A stretch of 64,000 nucleotides of DNA from Oncomelania hupensis (taxonomy: Eukaryota; Mollusca; Gastropoda; Littorinimorpha; Pomatiopsidae). The notes under the pieces were generated by a model, which saw only the letters and a program-made list of their open reading frames with translations, did not search any database and was not told the origin of the DNA. The position numbers and the translations under genes are program-made. Location of the stretch: contig CM072522.1 in NCBI GenBank assembly GCA_036898135.1, forward strand, positions 13,819,899 through 13,883,898, given 5' to 3'. How positions within the stretch are numbered: position 1 is the stretch's first letter; each line of letters starts with the position of its first letter. This document shows, piece by piece, positions 1 to 20,588 of the stretch.

Positions 1-62
1 TGTGGTCTGACTTCAGGAGTGAAATGCTGTAAAACTTTGAAGATTATTTTATTTTTGCAATA

Positions 63-1890
63 TCATATCCTATCATATCCTGTCCCGTAACCCGGAGGTC
101 GTAGGGGCACCACATATGATCGTTTAACCAGCATACTCCATCTTTCTCTGTCCTCAGCAGCCCTGATGGCTTCGCTCAGTGTCAAACCAGTCCATTCTCG
201 AATGTTGTCCTCGCACCTCTTTTTCGGTCTCCCTCTTCTTCTACCTCCTTGCACTGTGCCTTGAAGAATGGTCTTTGCAAGGCCTGATGATCTGGTGACG
301 TGGCCATACCATCGGAGTGTCCGTTTCTTCATCACTGTGATCAGGTCATCGTGTTGTCCAATGGCTTGTGTAATGATCTGTCGGACTTCGTCGTTGGTGA
401 TGTGTTGGGTATAGGAAATGCCCAGAAGTCTTCTGTAGCACCTCATCTCCATACTTTGTATTCTTCGTTGGAGATCTGCTGTGAGGGTCCATGCTTCCCA
501 AGCATATAGGAAGATGGAGATGACAAGGGAGCGCAGCAGTCTTACTTTGGAATGTAAACTGATGCTCCTGTCTTTCCAAATGGGTTTCAACCTTGTCAGG
601 GCAGCAGTTGTTTGTGCGATCCTGGAGAGGACTTCCTGTCGGGACCCATTGTCTGATACAATGGCTCCTAAATATTTGAAGCAATGCACTGTGCTGAGGG
701 ATTGACCTTGGACTTTGATATTCGTGTTGATGCCATTGGTGTTGTTGGTCATCATTTTGGTATTCTCTGCACTTATTTCCATTCCATAAGCTCTGGAGGT
801 GGTGTCAAGCCTCTGCACCAGCTGTTCAAGTTCCTGTTCCTCTCCAGCCAATCCATCAATGTCATCCGCAAAACGAAGATTGGAGATTGATCTACCCCCT
901 ATGCTGACTGTGCCTTCGTGATCTGCAAGGGCATTTGACATGATGCGCTCAAGGAAGATGCTGAAGAGTGTTGGAGAGAGTAGGCATCCTTGACGCACAC
1001 CGATTGTTGTTCTGAACCAGTTCCCGATGACGCTGTTATGGAGGACTGCACTGGTAGCCTTGCCATACAGGCTTTTGATGACTTCAATAATTTTAGGGCT
1101 GATGTTGTACACTTTCATTGTTGCCCGTGTAGCTGCATGCCAGACTCGGTCAAACGCCTTTTTGAAGTCTATGAACACATGATATAGATGTTGTTGCTGT
1201 AGGTATTTCTCAATAAATTATTCTGAGGTTGAAAATCTGTTCAGTGGTACTTCGCCCTGCCCTGAATCCTGCTTGTTCTTCAGCTATGATTTGTTCAGCT
1301 TGGGGTTTCAACCTGTTGAGTATTATTTTCAGGAGGACCTTGCTGGGATGGCTGATGAGGCTGATGGTGCGGTAATTTTCACACTCCTGAAGGTTACCTT
1401 TTTTGGGAAGAGTGATGACAAGCGACTGGGTCCATGGTGTAGGCCACTCCCCACTCTGCCAGATCTTGTTACAGATAATGGTGAGGGCATCAATCATCGC
1501 TTCTCCTCCTGCTTGTAGCAGTTCCGCGGGTATGTTGTCCACTTCCGCTGACTTCCCTTTCTTCAGCTATTGCACTGCTGCCTCAACTTCTTCCCGGAGA
1601 ACTGGGAGGATTTCTTCTTCTTCTCTGTTCTCGGGACATGCTAGAACTGATGGGTCTCCATTTGGTGTATGGTTGTAAAGGTTAGAGCAGTACTCTGTCC
1701 ATCTGTCCAAGACTTCTTGTTCTTCTGTAAGGCATATGCCAGACTTGCTTTGGATCGTGGAGACTTTGGGCTGTTTAACTCTTGTCAGCCGCTTCACAGT
1801 CTGGTAGGCATTCTTGCTGTTGTTCTTGTTCAGACTGTTCTCTATTTCCTGGCATTGATCTTCTATCCAGTTCTCCTTTGCTGTGCGCAT
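63..1890 (-). pseudogene. Reverse transcriptase region of RTE copy A
   Basis: Degenerate RT in three open segments: 1567-1890 (linker), 1210-1542 (fingers, with ENYRTISLIS and EEQAGFRAGRSTTEQ) and 63-1178 (palm to thumb). The last begins FIDFKKAFDRVWH and carries RQGCLLSPTLF and the catalytic box FADD (usual YADD). It ends with a basic WYGHVTRSSGLAKTIL segment typical of the C-terminus of this LINE group. A frame change near 1200 and a stop near 1560 inactivate it. The enzyme would prime cDNA synthesis at nicked target DNA. Confidence 0.85.
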
Positions 1891-1927
1891 GCCTTTTCGG
1901 ATGTCATTGTTGATTTTTCGGTAGACA

Positions 1928-3334
1928 TCAGCTCCCTGCGAGGTGTTCTTTTTCTTTTTTTATCTCTCTTCGTTTATCACACAGATCCAAAAGTTCAGAT
2001 GTGATCCACGGCTTCTTGTTTGGGCGGTGCTTGTCAAGGATCTCAGTGGCGGCATCTGTCACAGCTGAGTTGAAGGTGGTGGTCATGGTGTTGACATCTA
2101 CTTCACCAGTCCCCAAAATGAGCAGTGGTGCAAATTTCCCTCCTATTGTGGCCTGAAATAGTTCTGCCACCTCCGGGTCTTGCAGTTTGTCCAGGTCGAA
2201 CTTCAGTCTAGTGCACTTTGCTGTATTTACTCTCTTCAAGTGGAGCCGGAAAGACATCATCACGAGATCGTGGTCACTTCCGATGTCTGCTCCTGGAAAA
2301 GTGCGTGTCCTGCCAATGTTGATGCTTGATCTGGAGCGTTTCTTGACCATGATGTAGTCTATCTGGTTGTGATGCTCCCCGCCGGGACTGTGCCATGTCC
2401 ATCGTCTGGAGTTTTTGTGGAGACCAAGCGTGTTTGCCAGTATCAGATTGTTATATCTGGCAAACTCCAAGAATCTCAGACCCCTGTCATTTGTCTCTTT
2501 GTTGCAGTGGGGTCCACATGTGTCTCCCCAGTTGTGGTGCGCATGTTGGCCAACCTTGGCATTCCAGTCGCCTTGCACTATGACTATGTCCTTCTTCGGC
2601 ACTTGGTCAAGGACCGCCTGTAGATTTTCATAAAAAATCCTCCACTTCGCTGTCGTCATAGTCTGATGTTGGGGCATAGGCCTGGATGATGGTGATGTTG
2701 AAAGGGGCTGCTCTCAGACGGACGGTAATGAGTCTACTGGAGACTGGGAACCCATGACAGTGGCTAAAATGTTCTTGTGGACCAAGAATCCAACGTCGTG
2801 TTCCTGCCTGTCATCTCTACCGCTGAAATAGAGCTTGTGGTCTTTGTCGGTCGTTGTTTCACCTAGGCCTTTCCAGCGCAGTTCGCTGATACCTAGAACG
2901 TTCCATCGATAGTGGTCCAGCTCGTGGGCCAGTTCTTCTAATTTTCCCTCCGCAGTTAGGGTCCTGACCTTCCAGGTTCCTATGACGATGTTGTTTCTCG
3001 TGCGGATCTTGCTAAATTGTCCATCAGTAGCATATTTATAACCTCCGTCCTGGTGGTCAACGGAAGGCGCGGTCCTTTTTGAGCCGGGAGACGACCGATC
3101 CGGTATGGAATTAGTGGATAGTTTCAACATGTAGTGTGTCTTGGGCAAAAAAAGATCTGGCGGTGCCCAATCCTCTCCAGGCTGTTGGCCACAGCCGAAA
3201 TCCACAAATACAGTGTGGCTCGCCTTGGCCCTGAGCACGTGGTCGTTGAACCTGTAGTAACGTGAGGTTCCTCCGCCCTGGCCGGTGACTTCTGGGTAGA
3301 GGACTTTCGCCCAGTGATGCCGTGCTAACATCAC
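1928..3334 (-). pseudogene. APE-like endonuclease region of RTE copy A
   Basis: Two open segments in one frame (2714-3334 and 1928-2677) encode an exonuclease-endonuclease-phosphatase fold. Visible motifs are GTWKVRTLTAEGKLEEL near the start, SELRWKG, then VQGDWNAKVG and IGSDHDLVMM. The last two match the conserved GDxN and SDH active-site boxes. A stop separates the halves. Upstream of residue 100 is a non-catalytic leader. The family nicks chromosomal DNA to start target-primed reverse transcription. Confidence 0.85.
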
Positions 3335-3410
3335 CCCTGTTAGTCGCCTCTTACGACACGCCGGGAAACGTTGGGTCGATTCTATTTAGTGCCCAAACCC
3401 ACCACTGTTG

Positions 3411-3724
3411 AGTATTTGTAAAAAAATTAAGAAGTATCCCGACATGCATATACAAAAGGTGCATGAATTGGCCGAAGGCCTAGTACCCCTCCCACCTATC
3501 GCTCTCTCTTAACTTTTCCCCACCTCCTAATTCCCATCCCTACTATATATTCCAACGCCTATCCACACCACCCCACCCACCCCCACCCCGTACCCTCCTA
3601 ACCCTTCATCCTATTCTACACTCCCCCCTGTAACCTCCTACCTTAGTTTTTCTCTTATTTTTTTCCTCCTACTCAACCTTCCGTCCAATCCACTCCACGT
3701 ATCAGACTCCCAATCCTCTCTCTG
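3411..3724. other. No gene seen, C-rich spacer
   Basis: Pyrimidine-rich sequence (CCCACC, CTCCTA runs) between the LINE 5' end and the SINE. No coding signal was recognised on either strand. Confidence 0.5.
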
Positions 3725-3970
3725 GTTGAACGAATGAACATCGAGGTTTCACGTCTACACCCACCATTGGCGATATGGCAGACGGGGATAGCCATCCCAG
3801 GGAAAGGGGGGAGGGTAGGGACTTAAATCAACATTGAACCACCAGAGCAATCATACTGCTAAAATGGACAGTGAAAACGGCCACATTTTATATCGCCCAC
3901 CACGGGATTCCAACCTGGGTCATCGGTGTACCAGGCGGACGCTCTACCACTTGAGCTACGGCGGTGGGAC
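3725..3970 (-). mobile_element. tRNA-derived SINE, family A
   Basis: Read on the minus strand, a tRNA-like head has an A box (GTAGCTCAAGTGGTAGAGCG) and a B-box-like GGTTGGAATCCC. A body containing TGGTTCAATGTTGA and GCCATATCGCCAATGGTGG follows. The same body occurs at 46390-46570 and 62995-63180. The head is too degenerate to be a working tRNA gene. Confidence 0.78.
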
Positions 3971-4189
3971 CCCCCCACCCCCCCCACCCCCCGTACACAC
4001 ACACCCCTCCTCCGGTTTCTCCTAGTCTGCCCTTGTATACTCTACTCTCGATCCTAGAGCCCTGTCCTCCTACCTTCTCTGTCTTCCCTCTCTCCTCTAC
4101 ACTTTGGTTGTGTTGATCTGTGTGTGTGCGTTTTGGTGGAGTTCTGAAAAGGTTGTATTGCTGTGGTCTGGGGCGGTGTGGGTGGTGGT

Positions 4190-4560
4190 GTGTTGTACTG
4201 TGTCGTGTTGTGTTGTCCCGTGCTGTACTGTGTTGTGATGTACCGTGTTATGCTATAATGTGTTGTGTTGTTATACTGTGTTGTACTGTACCGTGTTGTG
4301 CTATAATGTGTTGTGTTATTGTACTGTGTTGTACTGTATGACGTTGTGCTATGTGTTGTGTTGTTATACTGTGTTGTACTGTACCGTGTTGTGCTCTAAT
4401 GTGTTGTGGTATTGTACTGTGTTGTACTGTACCGTGTTGTGCTATAATGAGTTGTGTGGTTTTACTGTGTTGTACTATGAGGCGTTGCGCTGTATTGCGT
4501 TGTGCTGTGTTGCGTTGTACTTTCCGTTGACCCGCTGTGCATTGTGTTGCGTTGTGTCGT
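4190..4560. repeat. GTGTTG/GTACTG minisatellite, about 49-bp higher-order period
   Basis: Degenerate array of GTGTT, GTACT and GTGCT words with a longer unit of about 49 bp; TGTACCGTGTTGTGC recurs near 4288, 4381 and 4430. It ends about 15 bp past a splice donor of the minus-strand pseudokinase gene, so it lies just inside the following intron. Confidence 0.75.
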
Positions 4561-4573
4561 AAATTGTATACTA

Positions 4574-13497
<8,924 letters not shown>

Positions 13498-13540
<43 letters not shown>

Positions 13541-13683
13541 GGTGTGGGTGTGTGGGTGTGTGTGCATGTGTGTGTTTGTTTGGTTGGTTCACTGACATCA
13601 TCATCAGCTCCTAGCTGTACAAGACCTCTCCTCGCTTCCTCCTCCTACACGCCTTCTTCACACAACCACTCCACCCATCCTGC

Positions 13684-13742
<59 letters not shown>
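13498..13742. repeat. (GT)n at 13498-13573 and (CT)n at 13686-13742
   Basis: Two dinucleotide tracts separated by unique pyrimidine-rich sequence. Confidence 0.9.
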
Positions 13743-13747
<5 letters not shown>

Positions 13748-13754
13748 ATTTGTT

Positions 13755-14334
13755 ACATTACATTACATGACATGATTATTGCTTTAGGTCCAGCGGACTC
13801 TTCCGAGCCAAATCAGGACCGGACAACCCCTGATCCGCATAAAAGATCTGCTGAAACAACCCTAGAGGTAAAACTGAAAGCTCTCCACCGGCCAGTCACT
13901 TTACAATAAAGACATCCCACGCAGGGGACGCTGAGGCTGTACTCAAATTTATCGAACCCCCGTTTACAAAAACAAAATAGAATACAAACATCATTATAAA
14001 TTATCAACAAAACACATACATATAAAATGCCTACACTGCTAAATAATAACATCATAGGAAGCCCTAGTGACCATCTGGCAGAAAGCGTCCAATATTCCCA
14101 AGCTGATCCAACAGACCTCATACACAAATAAGGAGTCTTGTCCCGGAAGAGTTTTCAAGAAAAAAGGTAGGTGACTGGTCTAGCGAAGAAGAAGATAGTA
14201 TAGCAGATTGATAGAACAGAGCAGGAATGAGATAGAGCAAATGAGAAAGACAGCGACAGTGGGAATTTAAAGCACTAAATTTCCAGAAAGTGGGGATACT
14301 ATTTATACTGAAACCCCCGGCACCCCAACGGGGA
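13755..14334 (-). mobile_element. Element X copy with 12-bp TSD
   Basis: Retroposed family with its 3' end at the left: minus-strand GGACCTAAAGCAATAATCATG and an (ATGTA)n tail. Direct repeats TGAATATTTGTT at 13743-13754 and 14335-14346 frame it exactly. The interior carries TGGGATGTCTTTATTGTAAA and TTTAGTGCTTTAAATTCCCA, shared by all long copies. No RT or Pol III box was recognised. It could be a LINE 3' portion or a long SINE. Confidence 0.82.
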
Positions 14335-14749
14335 TGAATATTTGTTCTTCTAAAATAAAACATCCACGACTACCTCTTCATCCTTAAGCTCCTCCCCCAC
14401 CCACCGCTAAATCCTTCCACCACGAAAGCGAAAATACTTAATTTTATTATTTTTGTAATATATACCTTTTTGTTCTTCTTAATTACTAGTATACCATAAT
14501 CATGTGCTCACTTCAGTGTCACGTCCACGATGATGCACTGCTCTCCAGCATTGTCTGCCCCGTTTTCTCAGCCACACCACCACCACCATCACAAACACCA
14601 ACACCACCACCCCTGAAAATACCCACATAAAAAATCCTAAGACTTATAATTATGTGTGCAGGTACAAAACACTCACCACAGACAAAATAATACCGTAATT
14701 ACGTTTGGACACATAGAAATATAAACAGGTAATATTTTAGTAAATTAAT

Positions 14750-14860
14750 AAATAATATCACGCCCCCGCTGTCTGGAATCATCTTCCTAACTCCATCAGA
14801 CACTCTGAATCTTTGCAGACTTTCAAAACTAATCTTAAGACACGTCTGTTCCCTCAGTAA
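14750..14860 (+). pseudogene. LINE RT C-terminal remnant
   Basis: One frame reads PAVWNHLPNSIRHSESLQTF and then KTNLKTRLFPQ, the usual WNxLPxxIRxxxSLxxFKxxLKTxLF end of CR1/L2-like RTs. No other domain is present. Confidence 0.65.
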
Positions 14861-14980
14861 CTCACAACCCATCTTCTTCAACTAATCATCATCACTGCTT
14901 GGTGTTGGTAGGTGCGAGTGTGTGCGATATATATACGGGTTGTGAGTTACTGCGGGAACAGACGTTACAGACATATATAT

Positions 14981-14983
<3 letters not shown>

Positions 14984-15041
<58 letters not shown>
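14984..15041. repeat. (GA)n microsatellite
   Basis: 58 bp of uninterrupted GA. Confidence 0.95.
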
Positions 15042-15044
<3 letters not shown>

Positions 15045-16110
15045 GTTCGACAATTCTATCAAACATCACCATGTCTTTTATTGTTACATGTTTGTTGACT
15101 GTTTACAAATTCTTGCCCTCGCAAATGTTGTTTTTTGTGGGGTTGGGTTTGTCACTGCCTTGTACGGTTGTCACTGTTTAATCTGCTGGAATCCTTATCA
15201 TTGTCATTGTGACAAATTTTGGACTTTGTGTGTGTTATTATCATTCTATTTATCGTACACGCTGCGAGCTGTCAAGGTTAGGCGTTTCGAACTGTTCAAT
15301 TTTTTTTTAAAACATAGTGCGCACAAGTAAGAGGGAGAGAGGCAGTGTGAACGTAATGGTTTTTGAATAGCGATGTACTGTTGCAAAAAATCTTCATCTG
15401 TACACTACAGTTGCTCTGTCCTAAACCTTATTACAGGTTGAGATCTATCGGCTGACGACGTTTAAACACAAGTTGTTCCCCTTTCACGCGTTATTTTAAA
15501 TACATGAATAATTCACTTCATTCTATTTATTCACTCACTCACTAAACAAATAAATAAATAAATGACGAAGGAACTTAATCTGTTACTACCAACATACCTA
15601 CCTACCTACCAACTTACCTACCTATCTAACTAACTTAAATATTGAGGAGTATACAGACAACTTACCAACACAAAGGGAAGTAATTTCACCCGCGGATAAA
15701 GTGCTGCTCTCCCTTTCTCCAGCTGCAAAGCAAGCAGGCAATGTAAAGAACGAACAACTTCTGTTTTGGATTTGATTTGGGTTGGGGATTTTTATCCGTC
15801 ACCCATGGGGTGGGGATGAAGAGGTGAGAGGGAAGGGGAGGGGGAGGAACAGGACCTGCTTTAGTGCAATGCTGGGTGTTATCGGTGTCCTTGGCACTCA
15901 ACTCCGTCTAGCACAAACGCGTCAAGATCTTTTCAAGTCCGCGCCAGTTTGCGAGTTTGCACAGAACAGACCTCGGGTTATACTCTCATTACTCTCAAAC
16001 AGCAGGTTACCTGATAACTACCTCCATCACCCAACCCCCACTCCTTCGAGAATCGAACTCACGGCCATTTGTTCGGCACACGCAATGTCCGAAGGATATA
16101 CATGTATTGG
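15042..16110. other. No gene seen
   Basis: Ordinary AT-rich intergenic sequence with a CCTA-rich patch near 15590-15640. Scattered short frames have no recognisable family. Confidence 0.4.
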
Positions 16111-16530
16111 GATCGCAGTTAGCTCAGTGGTGTACGCAGTTGTACGCGAATGTCAGGAAGTAATGGTTCAAAGCCCGGTAACGGCCAGAGGATTCTTTTT
16201 TAAATAACTTAGAGACAGCGATCCTACTCCTTCCGATGAGAGTATAAACCGAGGTCTAATCTGTGCACGCACGCATTCCATCATACGGACTTTAAAGATC
16301 CTGACGCTCTTGTCCTAGACGGGTGGGTGCCGCCCACACAGATACACCCAGCACGCACTAGGTCCCTTCTCCCCCATCCCCGGTCGCCCAGGATTGTGCT
16401 CAGTTGTCCGGGCGTCTGACTATGCGCTCAAAGGTTGCAAGTGGGCGCCTCGGGCGGCTTGAGTTAGATCCTGTATTGGCCAGCGCCTTGAACAGCTCTT
16501 GAGCTAGACATGCGCTATATAAAACAGTGA
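16111..16530 (+). mobile_element. tRNA-derived SINE family B, complete copy
   Basis: Best copy of the most frequent SINE here. The tRNA-like head has an A box (TTAGCTCAGTGGTGTACGCA) and a B box (GGTTCAAAGCCC). A roughly 330-bp body follows with GAGAGTATAAACCGAGGTCT, GTCTGACTATGCGCTCAAAG and the 3' end CAGCTCTTGAGCTAGACATG then GCGCTATATAAA. About ten more copies or fragments, mostly minus-strand, lie in the window. Confidence 0.85.
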
Positions 16531-16534
16531 ATTT

Positions 16535-17579
16535 AAACAAATATTGTTCATAATGAAAATAAATTACATTCATTATATACACCATTATCCTCTTTTATGG
16601 AGGGGCGATGAAGGGAGGAGGGAGGGAGGTGAAGGAGGAGGGAGTATTGGTCACCAAATGCAGTTGAAATTCGGGTCACGTTGTCAGCGAAAGCGAGGAA
16701 ACCGCGAAGAGAATGCTTGCCCTCTGTCTCGCGTTGTTCGGTTTGCCTTCCACTTGGCAGGGGATTTCAGACTATGAACCGCATAGGGTTTAGCAGCACC
16801 TGGCCAACGCGCACCGTCTCTGCATATGGATATGGAACTGTGATGGTAATGGTATCAACTGTGTTGTATTTGATGAGTCTTTTATGAGTTATTTTGTAAA
16901 GTGTGATAGTTGAAACGTGTGGGTTTTTAATTAATTTATTTATTTATTTATTTATTTTAATTTCCAGACTTATCTGTAAATACTTAGAAACAGTCGAGGG
17001 AGATATAGAACGAGACAAATGCCGGCCTGTCGGTCCGTTGGAAGCCATATCTCAAGAACCACTCAACGGATTTTGATGAAAACGGCGTAAGAACACTTAC
17101 TTAGGTTAGTGGCCTGCCTTCCGTGCTCTGCCGCAAAGGTCAAGGTCACTGAAGTCATTTTGATCAATATCTATATAAAAAAAACGGTTTGACCGATTGT
17201 GATGACATTTGGTATACAGGCACTTCAAACCATGGGTCATTCTTTAATAACAGTCCGGTTGGCGGACAGTCCGTCGCTCCTCATTTTACTCTTTTTTTTT
17301 CTTTTTTTATAAATTTGTTTGGGATGGGGAAGGGGAAGGGGTGTGTGTGTGTGTGAGGGGGGGGGGGGTGGTACCCACAAAAGCGCACAAATGGGTAGCA
17401 GACCTTGTCTTTCTTAGTAACAAATGGGTTCATTTGCTTGGAACCCACTTTTCTCCAGGACCCCACTTTTTTCTAAGTGCGCGGGTGTGCTCTTTTAGTG
17501 CAAGGGAGTGCAGTTGTAGTGCATGAGAGTGTTTTAAGTACACAGGAGTGCTCTATCCGGGACGGAGAAAATACAGTCA
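16535..17579. other. No gene; probable old interspersed repeat at about 17010-17280
   Basis: G-rich DNA near 16590, then a segment with AAAGGTCAAGGTCACTGAAG and an inverted style of motif also seen around 48170-48700 (CCAATGACCTTGACCTTTG). It looks like an old DNA-transposon-type repeat with no coding capacity. Confidence 0.4.
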
Positions 17580-17760
17580 ATTTTCGGAGAAATTTTTAGA
17601 AGAAAATTCGACCTATTTCGTCGCCTATAGGAGACGAACTAGGTCAACTTTTTAGACGGGAAGAGCCAATTTTGCATTAGATTCTTACATTTTTAGAAGA
17701 TGTGTGCGTTCTTTCCGTCAAAAAATCACTTTCTGATTCCTACATTCTTAAATAAACCCA
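17580..17760 (+). mobile_element. Diverged MITE core fragment
   Basis: TTTCGTCGCCTATAGGAGAC and AACTAGGTCAAC resemble the centre of the MITE at 19548-20061, but divergence is high and the ends are missing. Confidence 0.45.
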
Positions 17761-18224
17761 GTTGTGATGTATTGCAAGTATGCGGGGGGGGGGGGGGGGG
17801 GGGGTGTATGTGTGTGAAAAACACACTTTTGGTCTAGATTTTTAATCTCACGAATAACTTAATCTAAATTCATCATTTTTACTTCGTGCCTACTTTTAAC
17901 TACTCGCATCCTGTGTAAATTCAAAAGTATTCTCCTTATTGAGACTTGACTACTAGTGACATTAAACGAACAAAGGGGGAGAGAGTGTTGATTAATAGTG
18001 ACATTAAACAATCGGGGTGCGGGGCTGGGGAGTGGGTGGTTGAGGGTTGAGGGGGGTGGGGTGGGGGATTAACTTTGAACCAGTGCCTGTTACAATGACT
18101 AAACATCCATGTATGTTGTCGGCTATAACTTCTCCTCATCTTCTATGCATTGCCAATGTAACATTTGTGTTTTATACATAGCGCACACAGTACATAGACA
18201 AGCTTAGATGAAACACAAAGCAGT
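17761..18224. other. No gene seen; poly-G at 17785-17804
   Basis: A G homopolymer and G/T-rich sequence, no coding signal. Confidence 0.4.
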
Positions 18225-18529
18225 GCATTCATTTTAAGCGTCGGCTTAAAAACAGTTGGCGAGCGGTCTTTTTTAGTTTTCAAGCACCCAAGGTTTGGAA
18301 TGCGCTGCCTGCCGGTTTAAGACATTGTACAGACCTTGTTTCCTTCAAGAGCTGCTTTAAAACGCACTTGTTCCGCGAGGCGTTTTCTGTGTAAATAGTA
18401 TGAACAGTAATAATACTTTCTGAATGATGCTGGACATGATGTAGTGCGAATGTTGTGATGATGCGTACGAAGGATGTGTGTATGCGCATTGAGTTGTTAT
18501 TCTAATGAAAAATGCGCTGTATAAATGCA

Positions 18530-18602
<73 letters not shown>
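18225..18602 (+). mobile_element. 5'-truncated LINE 3' end with (TTA)n tail
   Basis: One frame reads NSWRAVFFSFQAPKVWNALP and HCTDLVSFKSCFKTHLFREA, a CR1/L2-like RT C-terminus, then a short UTR ending AAAAATGCGCTGTATAAATG and about 70 bp of TTA. The same sequence is at 48880-49190, so both come from one LINE family. Confidence 0.8.
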
Positions 18603-18603
<1 letters not shown>

Positions 18604-18639
18604 CTGCAGTACAACTGCATGTACTGTAAAAAGGGGGTG

Positions 18640-19475
18640 TTCCCGTACCCTTTCGGTCTTTAGTAAGAGAGGTACGTGGGACCTCCCTTTTCTCTAGGCC
18701 AGCTTAGTGAGGGCCGTGTCTATCTCCTCTCCCTCGCTGCTTTACCTTCCCCGGTTCTAAACAGACCCAGTTAACCCAGTCACCGCTGTGTGAACTGGGG
18801 TGTATCGTGCGCTTTCTTTCTTTTTTTTGTTTTGGTATCGTTTGGTGGTTCTACCTTCCATGTTTGGTCCCCCATCCAAGTACTAACCCTTCTTGATAGT
18901 CACCCATCCAAGTATTAACCCTTCCTGATGGTCACCCAACCAAGTATGAACCCTTTCTAATGATCACCCAACCAAGTACTAACCCTTCCTGATGGTCACC
19001 CATCCAAGTAATAACCCTTCCTGATGATCACCCATCCAAGTATTAACCCTTCCTGATGGTCACCCATCCAAGTAGGCCTAACCCTTCCTGATGGTCAACC
19101 ATCCAAGTACTAACCCTTCCTGATGGTCACCCATCCAAGTATTAACCCTTCCTGATGGTCACCCAACCAAGTACTAACCCTTCCTGATGGTCACCCCTCC
19201 AAGTATTAAACCTTCCTGATGGTCACCCATCCAAGTACTAAACCTTCCTAATGGTCACCCATCCAAATATTAACCCTTCCTGATGGTCACCCATCCAAGT
19301 ATTAACCCTTCCTGATGGTCACCCCTCCAAGTATTAACCCTTCCTGATAGTAACCCCTCCAAATATTAACCCTTCCTGATGGTCACCCATCCAAGTACTA
19401 ACCCGTCCCGACGTTGCTTAAACAATCATGAAACATTGCTAGCGTGCGCCTAACCACTGCGCTACCGCACTACCC
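18640..19475 (-). mobile_element. tRNA/5S-like chimeric SINE with internal minisatellite
   Basis: On the minus strand the left part starts GTGCGGTAGCGCAGTGGTTA (tRNA-like A box at 19450-19475), then GTTTAAGCAACGTCGGGACG and TTAGTACTTGGATGGGTGAC, very like the 3' half of 5S rRNA. The 32-bp array follows and then a body ending in GTAAAGCAGCGAGGGAGAGG. The copy at 59706-60010 has the same order but only one 5S-like block. Confidence 0.7.
18868..19405 (-). repeat. 32-bp minisatellite, about 17 units, 5S-like unit
   Basis: Unit on the minus strand: TACTTGGATGGGTGACC followed by ATCAGGAAGGGTTAG, period exactly 32 bp where checked (18901, 18933, 18965). Units differ by a few substitutions, with one 4-bp insertion near 19075. 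Direct repeats have no unique spacers, so this is not a CRISPR-like array. Confidence 0.9.
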
Positions 19476-19547
19476 TTGATTTTATCTAAGCCTGCTTGTT
19501 GTATCTGAAATGAATGCACTGCTTGTGTTTCATCTAAGCTTGTCCAT

Positions 19548-20061
19548 CACCCGATACACATTGGTCGAAGGCTACCAGAAGCATGCTGTAGTAGTCGCCT
19601 CAACAGGCCATAAAGCATGCTCTCATGCTTCAGAGCACTGCTTCCTAACACTCTTCAAGCCCTAGGAGCACTGACCCATCAACTCATGAAAATAGAAAAT
19701 GTAAGTTTCGTCTCCTCTAGGGGATGAATTAGGTCAAACTGCATTTGTTTCTAGGTCAACTGTCTTTTACGAACCGTTTGAGAATGTTTTTGAACCGTTT
19801 GTTGAGGCCGGATAGTGTCCTCACTTGGTTTCATACAATTTAAGAATCCAAGAAGGCACATGGGTTTTTGAGACGGACAGAGCGGAATGTTGTAGAGAAA
19901 CAATCTGCATATATCCTCAGTGAAATTGCGCTTTTTCCGTCACTATAGAGCTTGAAGCACATAGGAAGCAGTGCTCTGAAGCATGGGAGCATGCTTTCTT
20001 GCCTGTTGAGGCGACTACTAAAGCATGCTTCTGGTAGCCTTCGACCAATGTGTACCGGGTG
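19548..20061. mobile_element. Foldback MITE, complete copy 1
   Basis: 514 bp with about 115-bp terminal inverted repeats: left CACCCGATACACATTGGTCG, right end CGACCAATGTGTACCGGGTG. Flanks TGTCCAT and TGTCTAT are a probable 7-bp TSD with one mismatch. Both TIRs contain AAGCATGCTCTCATGCTTCAG-like inner palindromes. There is no open reading frame, so it is non-autonomous. Confidence 0.85.
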
Positions 20062-20117
20062 TGTCTATGTGTGTCTTTGTACTGTGTGCGCCATGTATTT
20101 TGGTTTAACCGTTCTTA

Positions 20118-20588
20118 AATAGCTCTTTTCCAGCTCAAGAGCTGCTCAAGGCGCTGGCCGCGCCGATACAGGATTCTGACTCAAGCTGCCCCGGGGCGCC
20201 CACTTGTAACCTTTGGGGCGGATAGTTTGACGCCCATACGACTGAGCACCACCCTGGCCATCAGGGAAGAAGAGACCTAATGCGTGCTGGGTGTATTTGT
20301 GTAGCAGGCACCCGCCCGTCTAGGACATGAGCGTCAGGATCTTTAAAACCCGTGCGATGGAATGCGTGCGTGCACCGACTAGACCTCGGTTTATACTCTC
20401 ACCCGAAGGAGTAGGGGCGCAGTGTCTCAGGGTAATTTGCTTATATTTTAAAAAAAATTATTTTCAATTTTTTTTTGTTTTTCAATTGTATTTTATACTC
20501 CAGGTCGTTAACGGGGTTTGAACCAGGCGGCAATGTTATCGCCTGCCGTTCGACTACACTGCGTACACACCCCTGAGCCAACTGCGTT
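20118..20588 (-). mobile_element. SINE family B copy
   Basis: Minus-strand copy running from the tRNA-like head (GGCTCAGGGGTGTGTACGCA) at the right to the 3' end CAGCTCTTGAGCTGGAAAAG at the left. The first of two duplicate copies begins inside it (20233). Confidence 0.82.

Larger units (their letters stand above)
61..3410 (-). mobile_element. RTE-type LINE, copy A, near full length but broken
   Basis: Non-LTR retrotransposon on the minus strand, read from about 3410 down to 61. In order it shows a 5' leader containing CGTAAGAGGCGACTA, an APE-like endonuclease of the type often annotated as craniofacial development protein 2-like, a linker and a reverse transcriptase, and it ends in a (GGATA)n tail (TATCC on the plus strand). 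The reading frame shifts near 1900 and 1200, and stops lie near 2700 and 1560, so this copy cannot encode an intact protein. The RTE assignment rests on endonuclease and RT motif style and the short 3' end. Five other minus-strand pieces in the window share this 3' end (5731, 20899, 22812, 30758 and 48215). Confidence 0.88.

Noticed and set aside
63..1178. An intact, active LINE
   Set aside because: Frame changes and stops separate endonuclease and RT.
18868..19405. Regular 32-bp direct repeats resembling a CRISPR array
   Set aside because: Units are contiguous, with no unique spacers, and sit in a SINE of an animal genome.
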